This document shows, piece after piece, positions 39,660 to 51,600 of a DNA stretch of 64,000 nucleotides. Location of the stretch: NCBI GenBank assembly GCA_949317995.1, contig OX439044.1, positions 50,052,166 to 50,116,165 of the forward strand. The letters are read 5' to 3'. The stretch comes from Acholoe squamosa. Its lineage: Eukaryota > Annelida > Polychaeta > Phyllodocida > Polynoidae. The first letter of the stretch is position 1. Every line of letters starts with the position of its first letter. Made by a program: the position numbers and the translations under genes. The notes under the pieces are model-generated. The model was not told the origin of the DNA. It searched no databases and was given only the letters and a program-made list of their open reading frames with translations.

Positions 39660-40155
39660 ATCAGTTCTAGGAGATCCCCCCCTGGAATTCCCATCCTGGA
39701 AATTTCCAACCCAGAAGACCCCCCACCAACTACAGCTATTTATAGTACCCTCATACCTTGTGTATAGGGCACCCCTGCATGTAAGACACACCTAGAGTTT
39801 GTGAATATTTTTTTCTAAACAACGAAGTTCCAGAAGGCAGTAGTTAGCTTTAGCCATTCCAGACCCACCCCTTTTACTGTTGTATATCAATTTTGTTGTA
39901 GAAAAACGGCTCTAAACCCAATTCTTTACCATCCCTAACCCTAAACCTTTAACCCACCTTAACCCTAAACCTAATCCTATTTCTATTCCTATCCCTAACC
40001 CTATCTCTCTACCTAGTCTTAAAACTATCCCTCAACCTTTTCCTGTCCCTTTTCCCTATACTAACTGGGGGAGGGGGGTGTGGTGGTAATTTCTGGATGG
40101 GTAATTTCCTGAAGGGGAGATTTCCAGGGGGAACTTTCCGGGTGGAAGTTTTCCA
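39660..40155. repeat. Inverted CTGGAAATTTCC-type arms around telomere-like DNA
   Basis: Left arm 39670-39730 and right arm 40080-40155 both contain repeated GGAAATTNCC words in opposite orientation. They enclose 39900-40015, where CCCTAAC/CCTAAACC words recur as in degenerate TTAGGG telomere repeats. Confidence 0.6.
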
Positions 40156-41109
40156 GCACATCCAATTACAGTCAGAGCAAAGGGGTCCCAGAACAACTGT
40201 AGGTCTCCCATGTTTAGACTAAGACCCTACAGAAGGATGACTGCATATTGCTAGACCTTAGTGGCCCGGAGTGGCATGCAGGTAAAGAATACATGAGCCA
40301 CATGCACTAAACTAAGCTGGAGTATCCCAGATGACAGAATTATACCTACAGAAAACTGTGATACAGTTAGACTTAGTAGATTTACCCTAGAACAATCCAC
40401 CAACCTTAGGACTTGATGGTTAATGCCAGAGTTTAGATTGATATCTATTGAAAATGCTTAATGTGCAATAATGTATTTCTATAATCTAGGAAAAATCCTA
40501 TGAGTTCAGTGAGCAGTGGCATTGGAGCATTTCGTTAAACAATTCACACTGTCTGATGACCATCTAAATATTTCTAATCGACTTTCCCTTGACTAAATTT
40601 CAGATTTCAATTGTTTAGGCTATATATCAAGGGAATAATATATATGAGAATAAACTGATACTACTCTATTGAATCATCTGCAATGGAATATTTACCCTCC
40701 TTTTTCCATTCCCTCATTATGATCCTCCTGTCTTCTAGTGCCAAATGATATAATGATCTAAAATTATCAATATTATCAGAAATTGGCGAGTGGGGTAAGT
40801 AGAAAGAAGTAAAGTAAGTGGAACATTACAACCCTAATCCCTGCAACTTGACTTCCACATACGACCTTGTGTGAAAGTAAGGGGGGCTTCTAAAATATGG
40901 TATTACCCAATTAAATTGGTAGGGGCATATTGCTTATGGTAAATTGTGTTCACAGTATATCTTAGTATGACTGTCTTAACTGTTTGCATAGGAGTTGATA
41001 TTAGGGGGTTAAGGTATTAGGGGGGGGGTTACCTGCAGGCAGTTGGGGGTAAAAATTGAAGAGCAGGCCTTTGGAGAAATAAATGAAGCCTGATCTAAGC
41101 TCATCCTGA
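40156..41109. other. Unassigned DNA
   Basis: No gene recognised; a G-run lies at ~41020. Confidence 0.4.
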
Positions 41110-41470
41110 TGTAGTTGGTGCATTACAATCACTGGACTGTACATGAGCAAGTGTCTCAAATAAACCTGATATAAATATTTTAGCAATGCTGACCCCCTCC
41201 CCAGAGCAGGGCATACCCTTATAACCATGGCAATACGGCTTCTAATGGTCTCCCTAGGTGTCATATGACTACTTGTGATCAATGTCCATGGGCCCTTGAT
41301 GAGGATTCTAGGAGTCTCAATCTAGGCTCTATTTTCACTATATATCACCAAAAATTGGACCCCAGAGAGGGGGCAGGGGATGGCCAAAATATTGGGTTTT
41401 TTTTGTTATTTTCCATGTTTTTATGCCCAAATTCATAGATTGAGCTGGTAGCCAAAATTTTGGTTTCAAA
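41110..41470. repeat. Dispersed repeat, copy 2
   Basis: Same orientation and blocks as 38650-39005, ~70-75% similar by eye. Confidence 0.7.
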
Positions 41471-42494
41471 CAAGGGGCACGTCCTCTCCTTTTTAAAATC
41501 CAGGATCCGCCACTGGCTAGATCATATACCCGGTAGATTACAGTCATACCTGTTATTGTTACACCCACAACCCCAATTGTAACTCAGCTATAAATACCCC
41601 TGTAAGTAGGCAGTAGAACCACTTGAAACTACAGCACTATGCACGTCTAGTATGTACATTCATGCCTACACAAGGTAATACTGTATAGCAGGATAAAAAG
41701 CAGTCTGCTGTATATACATGGGTGGGCTGACAGTGTAGTATAAATTTTAAGTTTTTTGTTCAGTTTACCCATTTCAAAAGTCCTTAGTTATCACCGTTCT
41801 TTATGTATAATTTAGTGACATGTATGTCATAAAACCCCATTTAAATACATTCTTAGTACACTTCAGACCTTACTTCAGCTTCGCTAAACCATTTATCTTC
41901 ATTTGTGCAATATTCAGACGGCATAGGAGTTTCTGAGGCGATGGGTATGGGCTTGCTAATTCAATAATCCCTTCCTTAACAGGATTATGAAAAAAGTCGT
42001 AATATACAAGGCCGTTTGTATTCACAAGGGACCGAGGCCTGCCGACAGAGACCACATACCGATCTGTGCCCGTGGCTATCACCCAACCTCTATACCTCCC
42101 TACATTGCAGGCTACTGGCCATTCGTAAAACTATCACAGCTCCTCCAGTGTACTACCAGAATCAGACTCACCACCCCCATATCACTCCTACACACGTGCC
42201 CAGCATAAATCCCTGCTCCAGACTATGATTCCACCCTGGAGACTTGTTCTCAGTGGTTTAGGACATTTTATTCTTTCTCAGACAAGGAGTAGGGAGGACC
42301 ATCTAAACGGTGTAGTAGTTGCACAATTCATTATTATTCATATTACCTATGGGCCACTGTGTTTTATTATCATCATCATTTTAGACGTACCTGATTCTTG
42401 CACTATTTATACTTTATATTATATTCTCTGGTTTATGAAGACCTTCCATAGATGTGTATTACTTCTACTGTAAAAGTGGGGTGACAACGAACCT
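41471..42494. other. Unassigned DNA
   Basis: Several 70-80 codon frames at 41870-42470 on both strands. None recognised. They may be decayed coding DNA related to the ATPase locus downstream, but I cannot show this. Confidence 0.35.
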
Positions 42495-42625
42495 CATGAA
42501 AGCATTGCACTGCAAACATTGGTTTGCAAACGATCGGTATGCATTAATAGCCCTAGCACCAGATATAGCTTAGCTTTTATAGCGGGGCTTTATACTGGAA
42601 ATTGTTCAATTGTTAACATAGATCC
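42495..42625 (-). repeat. Dispersed repeat copy (partner at 14366-14515)
   Basis: The reverse complement carries GTGGATCTATGTTAACA, CTGGTGCTAGGGCTAT and AAACCAATGTTTGCAGT in the same order as the partner. Confidence 0.75.
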
Positions 42626-42714
42626 ACTGTGCATTCTCACAAGAATAAGTGTCTTCTAAAGTAAGAAGTACATTGTAAGGGTTGATATGTGCAGGCTAAG
42701 TAAGTAGGTTGGTA

Positions 42715-42845
42715 TGGAAGAAGAAGAAGAAGAAGAAGAAGAAGAAGAAGAAGAAGAAGAAGAAGAAGAAGAAGAAGAAGAAGAAGAAGAAGAAGAAGAA
42801 GAAGAAGAAGAAGAAGAAGAAGAAGAAGAAGAAGAAGAAGAAGAG
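42715..42845. repeat. (GAA)n microsatellite, ~43 units
   Basis: Uninterrupted GAA/AAG repeat; it encodes poly-Glu in one forward frame and poly-Leu in one reverse frame. It continues into a short GTA repeat at ~42865-42895. Confidence 0.97.
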
Positions 42846-42943
42846 GTAATACCACCAGGGAAAGTAGTAGTAGTAGTAGAAGTAGTAGATCTTCAGTATG
42901 GCCGGAAGCTGTCTTTAAAGAAAAGAAATTACTCCATTACTGT

Positions 42944-43321
42944 TTGATAACCACCCTCAGTACACCCACTCGTTGGGCATTTCATGAAAATAAAGGGTGT
43001 TCAAATATGGTGAGAGTAAGCGCTATGAAAGGATTCGATGAGAACATTGGTTATTTGGGGGTAACAGCCGCTCCCACTCGGTGGGTGCGCATGGTGGCCG
43101 ACGTGAACACGATCTGGAATCGTTTCGAAGTTACCTGTTATCCGGCGTATTACAATGTGACCGAATTGAAGAAGAAGGGAACATACTTCTTTAAAGATTA
43201 CATTCCAATTTGTATTTGCTACCACTGTGCTGTTACCCCTGATACCTTTTTGGATACAGTCATGTTAAAGAGAAGAAAAAGATTGCCCCCCTTTATTTTT
43301 TTTATGGATAAAATTGAGTGA
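42944..43321 (+). CDS. Unassigned ORF upstream of the packaging ATPase pseudogene
   Basis: The ~90 residues after position ~30 are protein-like: a GYLGVTAAPTRWVRMV block, Cys and aromatic residues, and a basic RRKRLPP end. It is in the same frame and on the same strand as the ATPase 180 bp downstream. The start is uncertain because the annotated beginning overlaps the end of the poly-Glu frame. It is probably a neighbour gene of the same viral-type element, with unknown function. Confidence 0.35.
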   Translation: MITTLSTPTRWAFHENKGCSNMVRVSAMKGFDENIGYLGVTAAPTRWVRMVADVNTIWNRFEVTCYPAYYNVTELKKKGTYFFKDYIPICICYHCAVTPDTFLDTVMLKRRKRLPPFIFFMDKIE

Positions 43322-43501
43322 AAAAAAATATATTGCAAAGAAGAAAAAAATATAAGAGACATTAAACGTAACAAGACAGAATAAAACTCTCTACCACTCT
43401 TTCCTGACAACCACTCATCACCAAACATTCGACTGAGAAACACCACGTCACCGTCACCGTGACTGTTACCACAACTACGACCCCATAACGAGCACTGAAA
43501 A

Positions 43502-44206
43502 ATGTCGAGTGGTAAAATCACACCCTTCACCGAAATAGATTCCGATCCCCGACTACAAGGACCCTTTAGTTGTATCATCAGTGGTCCTTCCGGTTGTGGA
43601 AAATGATGCTTGGTGAATCGATTTCTGAGCGACGTTAACAATTTGGTCACACCGCCGGTGGAAAAAATATTTTACCATTACGGCGAGTGGCAGCCCCTCT
43701 TTGAAAAAATGCAAAAAGACTACGGGGTGGAATTCAGAGAAGGTCTTCCCAGCAAAGAAGACATAGCGGAAGAATCATGGTCTACCCTTCGGCCACACAC
43801 TCTACTGATATTGGACGATCTGATGAGCAGTTCCAATTAGCAAGTGGTAGCCGAAATCTTCACCAAATATTCCCATCACTGGAACATGAGCATCATATAT
43901 ATCACTCAGAATCTATTCCAGAAATCGCCCGAATTTCGAACTATGAGTCTGAATGCTCACTACATGATCATTTTTAAGAACCCTCGCGACATGGGACAAA
44001 TAGGTGCTCTGTCTTCTTATGTGTTTCCCTCCAAGGCAGCGGCTCTCTCCAGTATATTTACCCATGAACTCAAGCAACCTCACTCATACCTGCTTCTGGA
44101 CTTCAAGCAGACAACACCGGATGACCTGAGAATATGCTCCTCCCTCATATCCATAGACGATCAGATCGTGTTCGTTCCACTAGACAAAAAGAGAAAGAGA
44201 AAGTAA
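43502..44206 (+). pseudogene. Viral-type packaging ATPase (FtsK/HerA, A32-like), two in-frame stops
   Basis: A single frame from ATG 43502 to TAA 44204 (235 codons), interrupted only by TGA 43604-43606 and TAG 43838-43840. Walker A (GPSGCGK) is followed directly by the first stop, where the Ser/Thr should be. Walker B is LLILDD at ~43803-43820. A sensor-type ITQNLF block lies at ~43899-43916, with FKNPRD at ~43972-43989. The C-terminus is LLLDFKQTTPDDLR, then a Lys/Arg-rich end. This layout is that of packaging ATPases of Polinton/adintovirus-type elements. In such elements it would pump DNA into a capsid. No partner capsid or integrase gene is visible, so it is an isolated remnant. Confidence 0.75.
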
Positions 44207-44209
44207 TGG

Positions 44210-46106
44210 CTACTCATTGACTCAAAAGACATTACGGCACCCTTAAACACTTGGCAAAGTGTTCCTATACCAACCTACTTCCTCAGCCTGCACATATCAA
44301 CCCTAACAATGTACTACTTGCTCCGCCTGCCCATTTCAACTCTAACAATATACTACTTACTAGGCCTGCCCATATTGTCAACAGGTAGTTACATGTCATG
44401 AAGTGAGGTTACAGGAGTCCAGACAATTCAGTTGATGATCCAGCTTTATTATATGATTGGCATGGGTTCTAAGGGGGAAGCTTGGTCAGCTTGGTCAGCT
44501 TGGTTTGAATATGTCATTGATAATTATAATACATAGAATAGTCCATTGACAATATCCACCCTTACTATACTACTTGCTCTGGCTGCCCAAGGGTATGTAA
44601 CCTGAAACAAACATTATTTGTTACTTAAGCCAGTCAGACACTTTATGTTGTCCCCTGATTCATCAGTAATGCACAGGGATCCATTGATGCAAAACTGATG
44701 CCTCCCAAATAGATGCATCCAGCCAATGATCTCTGACGGACCCTCGACTGAATCTCCCATGCATCAGATCAAGATCAGGAATGGACTTCCATCGGCTCCG
44801 GTTGAACACCCACTTTCTACTAACCCTGTGGGGTGTTTGAGAAGCCGGACATGATAATGAACATTAAATATCTGTTTCTAAAACTGTTAGATTCTAAACT
44901 TACAACTGCAACCATTATCATCTCTCACCAGTCATATAGTTATAGACACAGTAAAGTAAGGGTAATGCTTTAGAAACACATGCAGGTATAAGCCTTCAAT
45001 CACTATTAAAACTGCTATCATATCTCCTTATGACCGGTTGTAAACATTACCTGCTTCTGAAACACCCCACTGGTCTCACACAAACGTGTCAACATGCATT
45101 TGCATTAGTCAGATCATACTCTATATAAGAATGGATGTTCACAGCTTTATCAAGACATAAAGAGTCACCTGTACTATCAGAGGCCCTATAGATTTGTAAT
45201 TACAGATTACATAGCTTACTGTATATACATTGACTGTTCTGCCTCCCTTTGTCTGTTTTGCCAACAGCTCTCCATTTGTCTGAGGCACCATCAAAGATCT
45301 AATATGAATAGTTACTCTCTACACTCCCACTATCGCCCATTGAACCAAACATTCCTCCCATGTCTTCTAATTGTACCAGCAATTCTTTCTGCACAACACT
45401 GATGACTTTCTGCATGGAAGCAGCCTGGCGTGTAAGTGGCACAAATGAAACGATATCTAATTACCAGACCAAACGGGCTGCAGGCAGTGTGGATAAGGCT
45501 TGTTTTGTGCTTCCCTGAAACCATCTTCATCTGCCAATGCTAAATAGGCCTCGCCAGGCTGTAACTTTCAACACAGTCTCCCCATAGAACAACTACCCGC
45601 AGGGTAGTTCTGTCTGCCCTGTCACTTTACAAACCCCATCAGGGACCTGTTTCTCAAGTAAAATCCAATTTCATACTTTATACTGAGTTATTACTGGTAG
45701 GTTAAAGTTTGTTCCTGCTCTATCGGAACCTGCTCCACGAAGAACAATGTATATTGATTTTTAATATTAAAGATAAAAATATGAGATATTTGTTTCGTAA
45801 GTGGTAAAATCAGCCTTTCTGAGTGGCTCACTTAAATGAGTCCTGGCTAAGAAACAGACCCCAGAAGAATGTTGATTGAAGGGTACAGTCATAAAGACCA
45901 CACTTATAAAACCTGCTAATGGTGTTGAAGTGTGCACCTCACAGGCAAATACAAGCATGGCTCTCCCTATAGCAAGTGCCAGCCCAAAAAGATGTCTCCG
46001 TCATTCTCCGGGTTGGCTCCTGTAGACACTGAGTTAATTACACAGTTTCTCATTTTATCTTCACACTTCATCTGGCCTTAGTCAGTGTAAACAAATGTGA
46101 TATACA
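44210..46106. other. Unassigned DNA
   Basis: A repeated paragraph (AACCCTAACAATRTACTACTT) occurs at ~44300 and ~44343, and a TTGGTCAGC triplet array at ~44482-44505. No gene recognised. Confidence 0.4.
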
Positions 46107-46228
46107 GCCAGAGATGGGTGATTAAAGGCATTCCTACAGCCGAGAAAGATACTCTTGAAAGCATTGATCCAGTTCAATTGGATGTATTAAGTAATTTAAG
46201 CACAGACCCTATAATATACAAATTCGAG
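46107..46228 (+). other. Possible host exon
   Basis: An open stretch reads RWVIKGIPTAEKDTL and then a well-mixed sequence of ~25 more residues. It is bounded by AG acceptor candidates (46106, 46111) and a good donor, GAG/GTAAAT, at 46228/46229. Codon and residue mix look more like a real protein than the surrounding DNA. No domain recognised and no second exon found. Confidence 0.3.
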
Positions 46229-48543
46229 GTAAATGCTATTGAGTGTGTCTTTCTCTTTGGTTGTTCCACATACTGTTTATTCGCAAATCTCTCACTTTCT
46301 CATTCCCTCATGCACTTTCCCTCTGTTTTCCTCTATCCTCTCTCTGGGCCTTTTTTTGCACCTTTCTGTCAGGTATTCTGACACGATTGGTTTCTTATCT
46401 AAATGTACTAGTGAGTGGTATTTATTATACTATTATAGTATGAAAAACTCATGGCAGTTTGCTATTTTATTTTGTCGATTTGTCGTATCAGCCATAGTCT
46501 ATAGTTATGATATTATATAGGTGATATTTCTTATTCCAACTCCTGGTAGTGAGAAAATGGGTTTCTAATTAGATAAGAAAATTTGAACTGAAATGACAAC
46601 TTATGAGATCAAATCCAAGGGTGCCCATTAAGGCACCGTTGAATATGAATGGTATTAGGGGAAATGGTTGTTCACACAATCCTATGGTACCCACCATATG
46701 GTATACTTACATGCTTCAGTATATCCAGCATGTGAGGTACTTTGCAAACAGCTGTGAGCAGCTCCATACACAACTGTGAGCTGCTCAGGGGCATCATCAC
46801 CTTCTATTGTCTCACACCACATTCTGCCCTCCACACCCACCTCTCACAGCATGAATTATAGATGGGAGCCCCCAGCATTATTACAAACACTGGGGAGGTG
46901 GGGGTGGAGAGATGGGGCTATGGTAGTTGGTGGGGAGGTATGGAGGTGGTAAGCAAACCTCAGTCAGAGGCCAGCAGGGCCGCCATACCCTAACGGCTCA
47001 GCGTCATGTGAGCCAGTGTATACATGGCCAGGATGTTTAGTATAAATAAAACACAGCTACCACTGCCTTTATGACGAAGGAGGCCGGGGCAGGGTCTGAC
47101 ATTGAATCTCACCTAGACCCACATGTCCTGAATCCCATCCCTTATTAAATTAACCCACCGCCATAAGCGTCATTCTCACTGTTATTAAACCGCTTCACAA
47201 TAATTATATAGAAGGAATGGCGTTTCTTGATTGTAGGTCTGTGTTATAAAGGTAGGCTGCCCTTGAGACGTCCGCATACCCTGATGTCCACAGCCAATGA
47301 CCACCAAAAGAAAACAGGTTAATGTTGAATGAACACTGATATCTAGTTGATCAGCATTGATTTGACGAGTTGCTTTTGTTGGTTCAGCACCCTGCTGATC
47401 TTTGGTCTGACGTCTCAAGGTGTGGTAACATCATACATACCATGTATAATTATAATGAGGATCGACCCCTACCCTGTTGCCCTATAAGATCTACAAAAGT
47501 TGCGGCTGCCCCTTATGCACAAGGATTTAAACTATAAAAAAGTATATTAAAATGATCAAAATCATACGGCAAGTGTGCATTAATGGATGACCATTATAGG
47601 ATTTACCCGGGTTGCATTATTGACCAATCAGATAAGTCCCTCTATTCACTGCAGAATGTTTTGTGTACATTATGTAACACCTGGTACCGATCATGCTGGT
47701 TGTTATCAGTGCTTATCTCGCCCAGTGCCGGATCAAGCAATGGCAGACCCACTAGGCCTCAGTACTGAGCCCTATAGTGGCTAACAAAGTGATAATAAAG
47801 TGTTCATAATCACCTCCTTGTTGGTATACAACGTTTTTTACTACTACCGAATACCCACTTCCTCTGCTCCTTATCCAGGCTCGCTCCGTACTACCCTTCC
47901 TCCACCCCCTCCCCTCCCACGCCTACCCATTCCCAACCTCCTCCTTGTTCGGTTTGGTTTAATTGCATCGCTTGAGCTAATTTATTGTAATTGGGTTTGT
48001 AATTGCTGGTAGCTGGTTGGCGGCCGGATATATATAGTTAAGGTTGTTGACTGGGAGAATGACTGTGACAGATAGCTGTCTTGGTGCTGTGTGGTCGTCA
48101 TGGGGTATGTTAGAAATGGGCAACAGGTAGTTTCTAGTCTAATGAGGGCAGGTGGCAATATCTAGAGTGTATTCACAGGCAGGTATTTCGCAAGTTCCCA
48201 TGAACGCAAACAATCTGTATGACACAAACGGTCAGAGTATAGAAAAGAAACAAGCCATTGGAATCAGTTAGAATGATTGGGAGGGGGTATTTTTCAATAA
48301 TGCAAATTAACATTGATAACTGAGAAGAAATGCTCTCCTCTTTGCTTAGTAAACTGATCGAGGGATAGATAGAATGACCAATTGATACCCCTTGCTCTAT
48401 CCACTCTACCTCCCTGAAAAAAATATGCATGTCAGAGTAACAATTCTGTTCATATTACGGATCTGACATTGATTAAGTGGTAGCTGAAAGGGACTGGTTG
48501 AGGCAAGTATCCTTCTAGCCACATATAGCATAGTGATCTGTAT
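46229..48543. other. Unassigned DNA
   Basis: T/C-rich downstream of the possible exon (46240-46380), then mixed sequence. Nothing recognised. Confidence 0.35.
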
Positions 48544-48645
48544 AAGGAGGTTATTTCTTAAGTTACTATGACTGCACATAGTCTGTAAGACTGTTAACAG
48601 GTTAAGGGGTGCAATCCTAGCATCTTGAGAAATGAGCCCCTGCTT
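48544..48645. repeat. MITE copy, AGGAGGYYATTTCTTAA family (diverged)
   Basis: AAGGAGGTTATTTCTTAA with ACTATGACTGCACATAG at the left and CTTGAGAAATGAGCCCC at the right. Same family as 13416 and 62091. Confidence 0.55.
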
Positions 48646-51600
48646 GCATAGTTGGGCAGAGCTTAGATATACACGCCACGTCAGCCATTGAAATGTATGT
48701 AGAATTAAATAACTTGGTACGTCTTACTTGGTATCTAATTTAAGAACATGATTTCCTCCTAGGGACCTGCAGAAGTAATTCAATCCGAAACCTACCTTAA
48801 TGTATTCATGTTGACTGCACTTCTGCTAGCCCTGCAGGGAATAGGGGAGAACTGCAAGATCACATTCAATGGTTTTATTTATATGTTTAGTGCATTTGGA
48901 AGTGCCAAAGTCATGAATATTAAGGGTAGGACTATGATTTCCTTTAGGAAGTTGAAGAAGGCAAAAAGGGGAATATGAATTGTGAGCGAATGAATTTCAG
49001 AGCATCCCTGTCATATTGCTTGGAAGTACTGGGAGCCTGTACAATGTTGGTATAAACAGTACTGTATAAACAGCACAATGAATCACCATCATGTCTCTGT
49101 TCGGATAGTAATGACATTGTGGTGTTCTACTACTGAATGTTTCATTTACTTGAAATCCACTGGTCTGTAAGAATATCCCACAATAAAGAAATTCCTATAA
49201 GGCCACACTTTTCATTTTGTGCCCTGTTGACTGAAAGGATTGATATTGAATTCATGTGTATATGGGGATCTCTCAAGGGACTTATACTCTCAAGGAACAT
49301 AATGAGGGAATTTGATTGCATAGTTTAAGAAAGGATTATGATTTCGTTTTTATTATCGACAATTAATCACTGTGTAGAACGGAACTGTTGGGTATTCAAT
49401 AATGATAGGAAACTATTGCCTTGTCATCGGAATTCGCTTTAGGCTCTATAAAGATACTGAAACAATCCTCTTTGTTTGATTGCAGATAGATACAAACTGT
49501 GCTGACTGTATGTGTGAGATAAATGACTGAAGGGTATCCTTATTTAAGTGTTATACAGGCCAGTATTAAGTTGTGTGCCACCTTAGGGGCTCAAGGCACC
49601 TGTACCTACAAGAGCAGCTCACAGAGTTGCTCATAGACCAAAGTGAGCACATCTCCCATCAGAGGACACTAAAGGGATTGGTGACTGGCAGACACAGGGC
49701 TTTAACAGGATCTGGGTGCGCCAATGAGCCCTATCATTGCTGCTGAGAGTAAAGAAATTATCCCAAGAACAAAGCGATATTGGCTCTGGTGAGGAGACAG
49801 TTATGGCGATCTATGAAAGGGAAATGGGAAATTATTAGCAGTAAGGGGAAATAAGAAAAAGAGTTATACATTCCCAGTGGATGAGAGCATAAGGGGTGGT
49901 TGATTGTATCGTTTAGTGCACATTCTTTGATTCCTAAGTACACATTGGTGGCTCGGTATAATAATATCTATCTGTTTATAACCGCTGCCTAGTTCTGTAT
50001 AGGGAGGGTGAATGTGGCTGAATAATCAATCACATTAGGACATGTACAAGTCTGGTAAGTGTCCTCTAGATTATGTGTACATCTACTACGTACGTCACAG
50101 ATCGGATCTCTAAATGCAACGTCCTGATGAATGGTTCTCTTATACTCTCTAGCTTCCTTCTTCTTAGATGAAGAACAGATTCCGATACTTGGGATTTGTA
50201 AGTTGGCTGTGCAGGATGGCTAAGACCCATTATTATAGTTCAACTGCATATAATTAACCGCACTTTTACATATGGCAGGTCATAATAAGCCTCTTTTATG
50301 AGAGCCGTTGGTGTACATAGTCAGATTAAAACTGCAATCGATGTTATTCAAAATATATAAATAGCAAATTCTGTCGGGACTTGTCTATTTACCGGATGAA
50401 TCAGTACAGTCCTCATTCCACCCCCTTTCCCTGAAAGTAGTAAAGAAAATACACAGAGAAACGGCAACCCAGGCATATTGTCAGCCACATATATTCTCAT
50501 GTTGGTCAAGTAATGACCTACTGGGCTAAGTGTCACACTTTTGTGTTCCAGTTTTAACAAAAGGAATGAGTGCCAATGCTGACCACCAGGCCCCTTGACC
50601 TTCAAAGGCCAATTAGGACCTGACCCGGATGTGTAGAGGGGCTGGAAGGGTCGGGCTGAGATCGAGGGGCTGGGGAGGGGCTAACACCTATTCAGTGCTG
50701 TCAAGGCTGTCCCATAAGAGGGGAGACCCCATGTGCACGCCCGAGCTGCCACCGTGCCACCCACCCTTCCACACTGGAGTGGTATAATAGAGATTAAGTC
50801 CTTGAGAAGTGAATGAGGTGGACCTCCAGGGCCTCAGGAGCTGGGCCCATCCCTTGGCCTCCTCAATCACCCTCCCTGCCCAGTCAGACTGCCTACTACC
50901 TCCATCAGTGTGCAACCCCTCCACGGTGTGTGGAGGGGTGTGACTGTGGTAGCTCATACGAGCAGCTCACACACTTCAAGTGTTGCCAGATCCGCCTTAA
51001 TTTTTCCTTATATATAATGGTATGATTAGTGCACTGTCACGTTACACATGACTTTTGTATATTCCATAGATAACTAAGCGTGTTTCCTGCTAGGGTAAGT
51101 TTAGCCTTCCCCTACATTTTCGCTGGCCCTTTCCAAGCAACCACAGCTGTAATTGATCATATATATCTCCCCTCCCTTGATTCCTTTGCTGTCGGCATTA
51201 TGGTCTTGAGATTTATTAGAAACCTTGTTGTAGTTTGCGTTTCAATCAGGGTTATAACTCGTGATGCTATCGTAGGCCTATGTACCCACAGCTGTTGTAC
51301 AGAAACCTGTCTGTTTTATAGCATGATTGTTTGATAACAACATAGACTGGTATAAGAAACGAAAGTAAGGGCCTGCTATGATTACCGGTATATTGATTGT
51401 CCCATCAAGAGAAACTCCTGAAAAACTGACATAACTAGAAGGCATTTGCATAATAATTATTATTGAAATCATCACATTTATGTATATGCAGCTACAAAGG
51501 CTAATAGCATTCGGTATTTTCAAACGCAATTCATCGTATACCAAGTGGTAAGGAATAGATATTATAATAGATGTTTTGCCTCAATTCTTCGCCAACGCAT

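Noticed and set aside
42637-42947. Poly-Glu and poly-Leu ORFs
   Set aside because: Translation of the GAA repeat; not evidence of a gene.
44480-44505. Short TTGGTCAGC array as a protein-binding cluster
   Set aside because: Only about three units; too small to distinguish from replication slippage.
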